DNA of 64,000 bases from Duganella levis (GTDB taxonomy: Bacteria > Pseudomonadota > Gammaproteobacteria > Burkholderiales > Burkholderiaceae_D), in assembly GCF_009857605.1 (NCBI RefSeq), contig NZ_WWCT01000006.1, forward strand, positions 62,001-126,000, written 5' to 3'. This document shows, piece by piece, positions 26,300 through 34,405 of the stretch (the first letter of the stretch is position 1; the number at the start of each line of letters is the position of its first letter). A model generated the notes under the pieces. It ran no database searches. It saw only the letters and a list, made by a program, of their open reading frames with translations, and was not told the origin of the DNA. The translations under genes and the position numbers were made by a program.

Positions 26300-27622
26300 A
26301 TGCCGAAACTCATACGCTTCAACGCTTTTCAAATGAACACGGTGAGTCACCAGTCTCCGGGACTGTGGACGCACCCGCGTGACAACAGCCACCGCTACAA
26401 GGACCCGGACCACTGGACCGAACTGGCGCAGTTGCTGGAGCGCGGCCGTTTCGACGCCATCTTCCTGGCCGACGTGCTGGGTGTGTATGACGTCTTTGAA
26501 GGCAGCCCCGCCGCCGCCATCCGCCATGGCGTGCAGGTGCCGCTCAACGACCCGCTGGCGCTGATCCCGCTGATGGCGCAGGTGACCACGCACCTTGGCT
26601 TCGGCGTGACATGCGCGTTGACGTATGAGCATCCCTACACCTTCGCCCGCCGCATCTCCACGCTGGACCACCTGACGCGTGGCCGCATCGGCTGGAACAT
26701 CGTCACCGGATACCTCGACAGCGCGGCGCGCAACCTGGGCCTAAACCAGCAACTGAGTCACGACGAACGCTACGACCTCGCCGATGAATACATGGAGGTG
26801 GTACATAAACTGTGGGAGGAAAGCTGGGAAGACGGCGCGGTGGTCAACGACAAGGAACGCGGCGTGTATGCCGATCCGTCGCGCATCCACCCGATCAACC
26901 ACGAGGGAAAATACTTCAAGGTGCCCGGCTTTCACCTGTGCGAACCGTCGCCGCAGCGCACGCCGCTGCTGTACCAGGCCGGCACCTCGCCGCGTGGCAC
27001 GGCATTCGCCGCCAGACATGCCGAGTGCACTTTCGTCAGCGGTCCAAGCAAAAAGGTGGTGAAGAAGTATGCGGACGACCTGCGTGCGGCAGTGCGCGCC
27101 GCCGGCCGCGATGGCGACGACCTGAAAATCTACGCGCAGGCGCTGATCGTCACCGCACCAACGGCGGTCGAAGCGCACGCCAAACATGAAGAATACAAGC
27201 GCTACATCGACATCGAAGCCGCACTGGCGCTGCTATCCGGCTGGACCGGCGTCGACTTCAGCAAGTTCCCGCTCGACGCCACCATCGAATACATCGACTC
27301 CGACGCCGGGCGCTCGGCACTGGCCTCCTTCAGCCAGGCCGACCCGGACCGCCGCTGGACCGTGCGCGAAGCCGCGCAGTTCATCGGCCTTGGCGGACGC
27401 GGTCCGGTGCTGGTGGGCGATCCCGCGCAAATCGCCGACCAGCTGGAAGCTTGGCAGGACGACACCGGCATCGACGGTTTCAACCTGGCCTTCGCCGTCG
27501 CCCACGAAAGCATGCGCGACGTGGTCGACCTGATCGTGCCGGAACTGCAGCGGCGCGGCCGCTATCGCACGGAATACGCGCCTGGCACCTTACGCGAGAA
27601 GGTGTTTCAACGTTCCCAGTGA
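26300..27622 (+). CDS. LLM-class flavin monooxygenase (NtaA/SnaA/DszA family)
   Basis: This 440-residue luciferase-fold protein has the NtaA/DszA hallmarks: FQMNTVSHQSPGLWTHPRDN, LLERGRFDAIFLADVLGVYD, LTRGRIGWNIVTGYLDSAARN, FVSGPSKKVVKKYADDLRA. Members use FMNH2 and O2 on C-N or C-S bonds (nitrilotriacetate, dibenzothiophene sulfone). The start follows directly on the stop of the metQ-like gene. With a DszC-like enzyme upstream, the two could act in sequence, oxidising an organosulfur compound and then cleaving it (inference). Confidence 0.88.
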   Translation: MPKLIRFNAFQMNTVSHQSPGLWTHPRDNSHRYKDPDHWTELAQLLERGRFDAIFLADVLGVYDVFEGSPAAAIRHGVQVPLNDPLALIPLMAQVTTHLGFGVTCALTYEHPYTFARRISTLDHLTRGRIGWNIVTGYLDSAARNLGLNQQLSHDERYDLADEYMEVVHKLWEESWEDGAVVNDKERGVYADPSRIHPINHEGKYFKVPGFHLCEPSPQRTPLLYQAGTSPRGTAFAARHAECTFVSGPSKKVVKKYADDLRAAVRAAGRDGDDLKIYAQALIVTAPTAVEAHAKHEEYKRYIDIEAALALLSGWTGVDFSKFPLDATIEYIDSDAGRSALASFSQADPDRRWTVREAAQFIGLGGRGPVLVGDPAQIADQLEAWQDDTGIDGFNLAFAVAHESMRDVVDLIVPELQRRGRYRTEYAPGTLREKVFQRSQ

Positions 27623-27981
27623 CCGCGTGTCCACTGCCACTCGTTGTGATGCCACGCCCAATGGCCAGGTACCCAGTAATGCGCAGGACTCGGCGCTACC
27701 GTGATCTGCTCCACGATCACGGCTGGCATGGGACGCGACGGACCCTGATACCAGTAACCGCGCTGCCACTGCCAGCCGTGGTCGCGCCAGGCCCAGTGGC
27801 CTTGCACCCACGCGTAGCCGGGAGCCGGCGCTGGCGGCATCACTTCCTGCACCGGGGCCGGTGCATAGCGCACGGTGGCGGGATGGTCATGCACCACAAC
27901 GCGCTCCTTGACCACCGTGGTGCAACCACCCAGGCCGATCACCGTGGCGAGAGCCGCCGCATAGATAATTTTATTCGTCAT
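27607..27981 (-). CDS. Lipoprotein with YXWV / W-x-x-G-H-W repeats
   Basis: This 124-residue protein starts with a lipoprotein signal (ALATVIGLGGCTTV, Cys for lipidation). The rest is Trp-rich: GYAWVQGHWAW, GWQWQRGYWYQ, HYWVPGHWAW, EWQWTRGHWER, about four imperfect copies of a Y-x-W-V-x-G-H-W unit. Such proteins are common, poorly known envelope lipoproteins. GAGGAC lies upstream of the ATG. The 3' end overlaps the convergent flavin monooxygenase by 16 bases. Confidence 0.85.
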   Translation of the reverse strand: MTNKIIYAAALATVIGLGGCTTVVKERVVVHDHPATVRYAPAPVQEVMPPAPAPGYAWVQGHWAWRDHGWQWQRGYWYQGPSRPMPAVIVEQITVAPSPAHYWVPGHWAWHHNEWQWTRGHWER

Positions 27982-28074
27982 TGTATAAGTCCTCGTTCTT
28001 CGTGCGGCGATTGCCGCAACCAGGATCAATAACGCGCGAGTGGCGAAATCTGATGTATAAAGCAGGTTTCCCGC

Positions 28075-28095
28075 GTAAGCAAATGTAAGCTTACA
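28075..28095. promoter_or_regulatory. GTAAGC repeats with a perfect 12-bp palindrome
   Basis: GTAAGC occurs at 28075-28080 and 28085-28090, exactly one helical turn apart, and the second copy is part of the palindrome TGTAAGCTTACA (28084-28095). It lies between the divergent genes at 27981 and 28127. The layout suits a dimeric repressor or activator, but the regulator is unknown. Confidence 0.45.
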
Positions 28096-28126
28096 ATCCT
28101 CGATTGCGTGGCAAATCATCTTTGAT

Positions 28127-28783
28127 ATGTATAAACCAGCCGATCCCCTGTTGCGCGTGTGCGCACCCATTGATGCTGCCGAATGGGAGCGCATGCACGC
28201 CGAAGTCCGCGCCATCTCCGCCGCCAGGCTGGCCATGATGAATGCGCGCTTCGTCAGCCGCTTCATACGCTACTTTCCGAAGCGGCGGCCCAATTCGCAA
28301 AAAATCGTTTACGCGCTCGGTACGTTCGGATTGATCGTGTCAGCGCTGATGACGCTCGTCGGTGGGATTCCCTACAAGGGCTATCGGCTGGAACTGCTGT
28401 TCGCAGCGTTCTTTGTCGCGATCATGGTGGTGACCTACTTCGTGCCGGCGATTGAAGCGCGGCAGAAAAGACGCCAACCGGCATTCAACCTTCGGCTGGC
28501 CGGCTTCACGGCCAATCGCGTGCTCAAATCTGCGAAGAAGTCGTTACCGTTCGACGCCGAGTATCGGTTCTTTGATGACAAAGTGGCCTACACGCGCATC
28601 GCCGCCGACAAGCCGGAACTATGCTGGAAGCATGCGCTCAAGGGCGTCTACCTGCCGGGCGATGGATTTACGCTGCTGTACAAAAAACACACATCGCAGG
28701 AACCCTACGGCATCCTGCTGCACGCCTCGCCCGAGGTGTCGGAGCAACTGGAAAGGCTGGGCGTGAAGCGGATGGTGGACTGA
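28127..28783 (+). CDS. Membrane protein with YcxB-like C-terminal part
   Basis: This 218-residue protein has a basic N-terminal part, two membrane helices (about residues 64-82 IVYALGTFGLIVSALMTLVG and 90-107 ELLFAAFFVAIMVVTYFVP), then a soluble domain (about 125-218, FFDDKVAYTRIAADKPELCWKHALKGVYLPGDGFTLLYKK) with the pattern of YcxB-like domains. Function unknown; it likely sits in the inner membrane with the last domain in the cytoplasm. There is no clear ribosome-binding site before the ATG. It ends 5 bases before the convergent cysE-like gene. Confidence 0.7.
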   Translation: MYKPADPLLRVCAPIDAAEWERMHAEVRAISAARLAMMNARFVSRFIRYFPKRRPNSQKIVYALGTFGLIVSALMTLVGGIPYKGYRLELLFAAFFVAIMVVTYFVPAIEARQKRRQPAFNLRLAGFTANRVLKSAKKSLPFDAEYRFFDDKVAYTRIAADKPELCWKHALKGVYLPGDGFTLLYKKHTSQEPYGILLHASPEVSEQLERLGVKRMVD

Positions 28784-28788
28784 GTGCC

Positions 28789-29712
28789 TCAGTCGTTGCG
28801 CATTTGCGCCTGCGAGACGTTGCTGGCCGGCGGCACGCTTTGCGTCAGCCACACGTTACCGCCGATGGTGGACCCCGCGCCAATGGTGATGCGGCCCAAA
28901 ATGGTGGCGCCGGCGTAGATCACCACGTCGTCTTCGACAATCGGGTGGCGCGGTACGCCTTTGATCAACACACCCTGCTCGTCGGCCGGGAAGCGCTTGG
29001 CGCCCAGCGTCACATGCTGGTACAGGCGCACGCGCTGGCCGATGATGGCGGTCTCGCCGATCACCACGCCGGTGCCATGGTCGATGAAGAAGCTGGCGCC
29101 GATCTGCGCGCCGGGGTGGATGTCGATCCCGGTCATCGAGTGGCCGATGTCGGAAATCAGCCGCGCCAGGAACGGCGAGCCAAGGCGGTGCAGGCTATGC
29201 GCCAGGCGGTAGTACAGAATGGCGATGGTGCCGGGATAGCACAGCATGATCTCGGCCACCGAGGTCGCCGCCGGGTCGCCGGAAAACGCCGCCTGCACGT
29301 CGGACACCAGCAAGCCGCGAATCTCCGGCAGGCCGGCGGCAAACTGGCGCGTGATGTCCTGCGCCTGCCTGGTCAGCGCCTCTTCGTTGGGAATCGCCTC
29401 CTCCGACGAGAACTGCAAGCCGCGCCGCACCTGCTCGGCCAGGCGGTTCAGGGTGGTGTTGAGCGTATCGCCGACAAAGAAATCGATGCTCTCGTCGGTC
29501 AGGTTGGGACGGCCGTAATGGGTCGGGAACAGCGCCGCCTGCAAACCATTGACGATGATGGTCAGCGCCTCGCGCGAAGGCAGTTCGCGCACGCGGCCAT
29601 GGTGACGGATGTTGTGGGTGGCCTCGCGCGAAACGCGCAGCTGTTCGATCACACTGGCCAGGTTCCAGTGCGACGGTTTGACGGAAGTGCCGTCAAAGGT
29701 ATCTCTAGTCAT
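28789..29712 (-). CDS. Serine O-acetyltransferase (EpsC/CysE type)
   Basis: This 307-residue protein has a helical N-terminal part (about 1-160) and a left-handed beta-helix of hexapeptide repeats from about 180: IDIHPGAQIGASFFIDHG, GVVIGETAIIGQRVRLYQHVTLGA and VEDDVVIYAGATILGRITIG in parts. The conserved H-P-G-A and DHGTGVVIGE match serine acetyltransferases, which make O-acetylserine for cysteine synthesis. It is the long-N-terminal type (as in EpsC/SrpH). I chose the ATG at 29712; upstream starts extend into the promoter of the divergent MFS gene. It fits the sulfur theme of 18-30 kb. Confidence 0.9.
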   Translation of the reverse strand: MTRDTFDGTSVKPSHWNLASVIEQLRVSREATHNIRHHGRVRELPSREALTIIVNGLQAALFPTHYGRPNLTDESIDFFVGDTLNTTLNRLAEQVRRGLQFSSEEAIPNEEALTRQAQDITRQFAAGLPEIRGLLVSDVQAAFSGDPAATSVAEIMLCYPGTIAILYYRLAHSLHRLGSPFLARLISDIGHSMTGIDIHPGAQIGASFFIDHGTGVVIGETAIIGQRVRLYQHVTLGAKRFPADEQGVLIKGVPRHPIVEDDVVIYAGATILGRITIGAGSTIGGNVWLTQSVPPASNVSQAQMRND

Positions 29713-29861
29713 AATGTCTCTAATTCGAAAATCCTGGGCGTAATCGCCCACTGTGCAGCATAAACGCGCGACGCACACAAACAAACGAAGGTTTTCACCC
29801 ATTCTTATGCGGCAAGCGCATATCGCGTAAAATGCCGGGTCCAACGAACAATACGCTATTC

Positions 29862-31046
29862 ATGAATATTTTGCTGACGCTGCTGCTGGCCGGCCTGACC
29901 ATGGTCGGACCGCTGGCCATCGATACCTATCTGCCGTCCTTCCCGGCGATTACCGTGGCCTTCAACGCCAGCCCACTGCTGGTGCAGCAGACGCTATCGA
30001 TGTTCCTGTTCTGCTTCGCGTTCATGATGCTGTTCTACGGCACCCTGTCCGACTCCTTCGGCCGCCGCCCTGTCATCATCGTTTCGCTGGTGGCTTACAT
30101 CGCCGCGTCGGTGGTAGCGGCGATGGCGCCGTCGATCGGCGTGCTGCTGGCCTGCCGCGTGGTGCAAGGCCTGGCCGCCGGCGCCGGCTCGGTGGTGGGA
30201 CGCGCAATTGTGCTGGACCGCTTCGACGGCATCCAGGCGCAGAAAATCCTGTCGCACATCATGATGGTGTTCGGCCTGGCGCCGGCGATTGCACCCGTGC
30301 TGGGCGGCTGGCTGCAAGTGAGCCTCGGCTGGCGTTCGATCTTCTGGTTCCTCAGCGCCTTCGGCCTGCTGATGCTGGTGTCGGTATTCCGCGCGCTGCC
30401 GGAAAGCCTGGCCGTCAAGGACCGCCATCCGTTCCACCTGGGCGTGATCGCCAAAAATTACTGGAAGGTGCTGTGCCACCACCACTTCCTGCTGCTGGCA
30501 GTGGCCGTGGGCATGTGCTTTGCGGGTGTGGCGCTGTATATCGGCTCGGCCGCCTACTTCGTGATGAACATCCTGCACCTGCCGGAAACCGCGTTCGCGT
30601 GGATGTTCGTGCCGCTGATTAGCGGCATGGTGATCGGCTCCGCGCTGTCGGGCAAATTTGCGCAGAAATTCTCGCGCAAAGGCCAGGTGTGGCTGGGCTT
30701 TGCGGTCATGATTACCGCAGGCGCGATCAACGTCGCCTATAACCTGGCGTTTGTCGCGGCGATTCCATGGGCCGTGATGCCGCTGTTTATCTACTCCTTC
30801 GGCCTGGCCCTGGCGATGACGCCTTTGTCACTGATCGCGATGGAGTACTTCCCGAACAACAGCGGGCTGGCGTCGTCGATGCAGTCCTTCATCCAGATGC
30901 TGTTGTTTGCACTGGTGTCTGGACTGGTGGCGCCGCTGCTGTTCGACAGCGCGCTGAATCTGGCGTGGGGCGTCTTGGCCAGCCTGGTGGTCAGCCTGAT
31001 CGCGTGGCTGCTGGCGCAAATCGGCACGCCGGTCGTTCACGACTAA
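29862..31046 (+). CDS. Bcr/CflA-family multidrug efflux MFS transporter
   Basis: This 394-residue protein has about 12 membrane helices and starts MNILLTLLLAGLTMVGPLAIDTYLPSFP, the Bcr/CflA signature with D-T-Y-L-P in helix 1. The MFS A-motif-like loop GTLSDSFGRRPVIIVS and the RVVQGLAAGAGSVVGRAIVLD segment match drug efflux proteins. Substrates (bicyclomycin, chloramphenicol or others, cysteine in E. coli Bcr) cannot be told. An ATG at 29832 would add ten residues; TAAAAT at 29827-29832 looks like a -10 element overlapping that ATG, so I prefer 29862. Confidence 0.9.
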   Translation: MNILLTLLLAGLTMVGPLAIDTYLPSFPAITVAFNASPLLVQQTLSMFLFCFAFMMLFYGTLSDSFGRRPVIIVSLVAYIAASVVAAMAPSIGVLLACRVVQGLAAGAGSVVGRAIVLDRFDGIQAQKILSHIMMVFGLAPAIAPVLGGWLQVSLGWRSIFWFLSAFGLLMLVSVFRALPESLAVKDRHPFHLGVIAKNYWKVLCHHHFLLLAVAVGMCFAGVALYIGSAAYFVMNILHLPETAFAWMFVPLISGMVIGSALSGKFAQKFSRKGQVWLGFAVMITAGAINVAYNLAFVAAIPWAVMPLFIYSFGLALAMTPLSLIAMEYFPNNSGLASSMQSFIQMLLFALVSGLVAPLLFDSALNLAWGVLASLVVSLIAWLLAQIGTPVVHD

Positions 31047-31056
31047 TCACAGCGCA

Positions 31057-31308
31057 TCAGGGCCAGGGCGCCGGCGTCACGTCGATATACTGCGCGCCGC
31101 CCTGCTCCGGCTCGCGGTCTGCCGGTACGCCGCCGGGGGCCTGGGCCGGATTGCGCAGGCCGAGGATCTCCTTGCGCGATTCGACAAAGTCCGCACTCGA
31201 TAGCGGGTGTTCCTTGTCAGGCCAGTTCTCCACTGCCCATGCCTGCAAGTGTTCGAACCGTTGCCACAATTCGCCGATAAAGCGGCGGCGTTCATCTTCA
31301 TTGTCCAT
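31057..31308 (-). CDS. Small hypothetical protein, 83 residues
   Basis: The translation MDNEDERRRFIGELWQRFEHLQAW is helical and charged, with a proline- and glycine-rich C terminus (NPAQAPGGVPADREPEQGG). I recognise no family. A strong GGGAGG lies about 6 bases before the ATG, which supports a real gene. It is convergent with the MFS gene and divergent from nsrR. Confidence 0.65.
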   Translation of the reverse strand: MDNEDERRRFIGELWQRFEHLQAWAVENWPDKEHPLSSADFVESRKEILGLRNPAQAPGGVPADREPEQGGAQYIDVTPAPWP

Positions 31309-31406
31309 AAGGCCTCCCGAGATTCCAGATAACGCCAGTCTGCGGCCATCGCTTATGCGCGTCGGTACGCAAGATAACTCACTAGCATGTAAAATGGCGC
31401 ATTAAT

Positions 31407-31420
31407 CTGTCTTAAGTCAG
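31407..31420. promoter_or_regulatory. Near-palindrome just before the nsrR-like gene
   Basis: CTGTCTTAAGTCAG is a 14-base near-perfect palindrome (one mismatched pair), 10 bases before the ATG at 31430. Its place suits autoregulation by the Rrf2 protein, but the sequence is unlike the known NsrR site (AAGATGTATTT-type), so this is tentative. Confidence 0.35.
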
Positions 31421-31429
31421 AATCAACGC

Positions 31430-31897
31430 ATGCGTCTCACCTCTTTTACCGATTACTCACTGCGCACGCTGCTGTACCTGGCGGCCAATCGGGATCGCCT
31501 GGTTACTATCCAGGATATCGCCGACCTGCACGTAATCTCCAAAAACCACTTGATGAAAGTGGTGTATCAACTGGGCCTGGCCGGCCTAGTGGAGACGGTG
31601 CGCGGCCGCAATGGCGGGCTGCGGTTGGGGAAAGAGCCGAAGGACATCAACATCGGCGCGCTGGTGCGCTCCACCGAGACCGATTTCTTCATGGCCGAGT
31701 GCTTCGACCGCTCCACCGACACCTGTCCGCTGACGCCGAATTGCAAGCTGAAACACACGCTCAACGACGCCACGCAAGCCTTCCTCAACGTGCTCGATCA
31801 GCAAACGCTGGCCGACATGCTGCCGGCCGATCCGGTGCACTCGCAGAGCAAGCCGGTACGCATCATCCGCAACTCGGTCAAGTCGCAGAAGAGCTAA
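31430..31897 (+). CDS. nsrR: NsrR-type Rrf2-family nitric-oxide-sensing regulator
   Basis: This 155-residue protein closely follows NsrR: MRLTSFTDYSLRTLLYLAAN start, winged HTH with SKNHLMKVVYQLG and VRGRNGGLRLGK, then C91, C99 and C105, the three cysteines that hold the iron-sulfur cluster. NsrR represses NO-detoxification genes until NO damages the cluster. No hmp or nor gene is next to it in this window, so its targets are elsewhere. It abuts the convergent carboxylesterase gene. Confidence 0.92.
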   Translation: MRLTSFTDYSLRTLLYLAANRDRLVTIQDIADLHVISKNHLMKVVYQLGLAGLVETVRGRNGGLRLGKEPKDINIGALVRSTETDFFMAECFDRSTDTCPLTPNCKLKHTLNDATQAFLNVLDQQTLADMLPADPVHSQSKPVRIIRNSVKSQKS

Positions 31898-33421
31898 CTA
31901 CTTGCTGCGGATTTCCGAATAAACCGTGTCGAATACCTGTAGTTGCTCAAGCGCTGGTACTGGCTGGCTGCGAATCGGTATCGCCAGCCGCTGCACCTGT
32001 CCCGTTGCGCCGCGAAACGCCGGCCAATGCGGAACGCCTCTGCCGTTTGGATTGCCGGTAGCGGCAAAATTCACCCAGTAGTCAGCCATCGTGGTTGCCA
32101 GCTCGCGGTCTGCTGCGCGCCAGGGCCATGGCGCCTGCCCCAGATGGTCGAACATATACCATAGCTCCGCGAAGTGGCTGGCGCCCCAGTTGGCATGGAT
32201 GGAATCCGCAGGAAACGGGGGGCGCTGCTCAAAGCTGTAGTAATAGACCTGGCTGCGCTTTGTTTGCGCCAGCCGCGCCCACGCCCACATATCCCAGCCA
32301 AAACGCAAGTCACGTTCCAGTGCGAGCCGCCCTTCGCGCGCCTGCGTGTCGGTGGCGTGAGGATATGCCGCCAGCAGCGCCGGTGGCAAAGTGCCTACGC
32401 TGGCGGTGATGCCGGCCTCAAACTGGTCGGCACGCACGTTCGACACATCGATCAAGGACCGCGCCTCCTCGCTGTTCGAGCCTAATAATAAGGGCACATC
32501 TTGATAGCGGCCAAGCGCATAGGCGTCATAGGGCGACATGGGCAGCACATCAGGTTCGATCACCGGATGGCTGATGCCGGCCGCGCCGGTGAACCGTTCG
32601 GCGGGCAGTCCGCGCATCGCCTCCAGGTCGCCAGCGCCGAGTGACTTCATGTAAGTGGCGCCATCGCGTTCCGCGTTCGCCAGCAAGTAGCCAGGCGCAA
32701 TCTGCAGCGGCTCGAAGATGCCGCCGCTCTGCGCAATCGCGCGCTGAAACAGCCCCTCCGCGCGTGGAGATACCAACAATGCGCTGATGGACATCGCGCC
32801 TGCCGATTGTCCGGCCACGGTCACACGCTGCGGATCGCCGCCAAAGGCAACGATGTTACGCTGTACCCATTGCAGCGCCGCTATCTGGTCCATCAAGCCG
32901 TAATTGCCGGACGAGTGATGCGGCGATTCGGCACTCAACGCCGGATGGGCGAGGAAGCCCAGCGCGCCGAGGCGGTAGGCGATGGTCACCACCAGCACAC
33001 CTTTGCGGGCCAGACGATCGCCGTGATACAGCGGCATCGACGCCGAGCCGTTGGTATAGCCACCGCCATGGATCCAGACGATCACCGGCAACCGCTGGCC
33101 GGCGCGCTGCGGCGGCGCCCAAATATTCAGATATAGACAGTCTTCGCTGACAACCGGCGGCGTCTCACCCGGCATCGACACGCCCTGCTGCATGCACGCG
33201 GGAGCGAACTTGCCGGCATCTCGCACGCCGGGCCACGTGAGCAGAGGCTGCGGTGCGCGCCAGCGCCATGTGCCCAGCGGCGGCAGCGCGTAAGGAATGC
33301 CACGATAAACGTCGACACCATCCTCCCGCCGGCCCTCCAACGCGCCGCCTTCGGTGATTAGCCGCGCTGCCTGCGTCCACGCGCAGGACAACCATAGCAG
33401 CATCCAACACCATTTTTTCAT
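31898..33421 (-). CDS. Secreted type-B carboxylesterase
   Basis: This 507-residue protein has a signal peptide (MKKWCWMLLWLSCAWTQAARL) and the type-B esterase fold: EDCLYLNIWAPPQRAGQRLPV, oxyanion loop IHGGGYTNGSAS, nucleophile Ser in VTVAGQSAGAMS, acidic residue near NSEEARSL and His in WGASHFAELWY. It would hydrolyse carboxylic esters in the envelope or outside. I chose the ATG at 33421 with GGGAGCG upstream. It is convergent with nsrR (adjacent stops) and divergent from the LytTR gene. Confidence 0.92.
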   Translation of the reverse strand: MKKWCWMLLWLSCAWTQAARLITEGGALEGRREDGVDVYRGIPYALPPLGTWRWRAPQPLLTWPGVRDAGKFAPACMQQGVSMPGETPPVVSEDCLYLNIWAPPQRAGQRLPVIVWIHGGGYTNGSASMPLYHGDRLARKGVLVVTIAYRLGALGFLAHPALSAESPHHSSGNYGLMDQIAALQWVQRNIVAFGGDPQRVTVAGQSAGAMSISALLVSPRAEGLFQRAIAQSGGIFEPLQIAPGYLLANAERDGATYMKSLGAGDLEAMRGLPAERFTGAAGISHPVIEPDVLPMSPYDAYALGRYQDVPLLLGSNSEEARSLIDVSNVRADQFEAGITASVGTLPPALLAAYPHATDTQAREGRLALERDLRFGWDMWAWARLAQTKRSQVYYYSFEQRPPFPADSIHANWGASHFAELWYMFDHLGQAPWPWRAADRELATTMADYWVNFAATGNPNGRGVPHWPAFRGATGQVQRLAIPIRSQPVPALEQLQVFDTVYSEIRSK

Positions 33422-33553
33422 ATTCGCTCCCAACCGTTTTGTGAGCAATTAGTGTCGCCCGCCGGCGCTGACAGGGCCAGACCGGCTGGTCACTTTTCCC
33501 ACTCGTCTTATCCCATTTTCGTGGCCGGCAGAATCGCTGCTAGAATCGGTCGC

Positions 33554-34405
33554 ATGACGACTTCCGTTTATCCCGATCCCGTACCGGCAGCCATGCCTGC
33601 CTGGCTACGTTCGCACGCGTGGGCATTGGTGTATTGGCTGGCGTTTCTGCTGGTGCTCGAACCCGGCAACGTCCTGCGCGCCAGTCAGGCCGGCCAGCTA
33701 TTGAGCCTTCCGCATGAAGCGCTGCGCATCCTGGTGGCTGCCATGCTGGGCACAACGGTCACCTCGGTCATACAGATATTGGTGGAGCGTTTTCCGCTGC
33801 ACGGCCCGCACCGCGCCTCACATTTCCTGATCCACGCCGCAGCCGCTGCGGGCCTGGCGTTGACGTTGATACTTGCATCCTGTTTTCTCGCGGCGTGGGT
33901 GTTCGCCGGCAAATGGCTGCCGTCCTGGGACGAAATGTGGGACCAGTTGATGGGCAATTTCACGCTATTGATGTTCGCACTGGCCGCGTTGACAGCGCTG
34001 GTGCAGCGCAGGGCGACACCAACGCCGGCACCAAGCGATACGCCAGCGCCGGCCATCGATGTCACGTCCGCCTTGACCCACGTGGAGATTAAACGGCGCG
34101 GCCAGGTCATATCGCTGGCGCTGTCCGAAGTGGATTGGATCGAGGCGCAAGGCAACTATGTAGCGCTGCATGTGGGCGCCGAGCAACACCTGGTGCGCGA
34201 CACCTTGTCCCGTTTTGCCGATAAGCTCGACGCTGGCAAATTCCTGCGCATACATCGAAGCATGGTCGTGGCGCTGGACCGCATCACGGCCGTCGAAGCA
34301 CTCGCTAACGGCGACAGCCTGCTCCACCTGGCCCACGGCGACCCGCTACGCGCCAGCCGCACTTACGCCGCCGCCATCAAAGCAATCCGGGAAACGAAAC
34401 GCTAA
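33554..34405 (+). CDS. Membrane-anchored LytTR DNA-binding regulator
   Basis: This 283-residue protein has about four membrane helices in residues 15-155 (WALVYWLAFLLVLEP, ILVAAMLGTTVTSVIQIL, AAAAAGLALTLILASCFLAAW, FTLLMFALAALTAL in parts), a Pro/Ala linker and a C-terminal LytTR domain (about 180-280: EVDWIEAQGNYVALHVG, KFLRIHRSMVVALDRI). LytTR domains bind DNA directly, so this is a one-component membrane regulator. Its target could be the divergent esterase. The end overlaps the convergent anti-sigma gene by 4 bases. Confidence 0.88.
   Translation: MTTSVYPDPVPAAMPAWLRSHAWALVYWLAFLLVLEPGNVLRASQAGQLLSLPHEALRILVAAMLGTTVTSVIQILVERFPLHGPHRASHFLIHAAAAAGLALTLILASCFLAAWVFAGKWLPSWDEMWDQLMGNFTLLMFALAALTALVQRRATPTPAPSDTPAPAIDVTSALTHVEIKRRGQVISLALSEVDWIEAQGNYVALHVGAEQHLVRDTLSRFADKLDAGKFLRIHRSMVVALDRITAVEALANGDSLLHLAHGDPLRASRTYAAAIKAIRETKR

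Noticed and set aside
28789-29844. Longer start of the serine acetyltransferase at 29844
   Set aside because: It would overlap the promoter and start of the divergent MFS gene, and the extra 44 residues look like noise.
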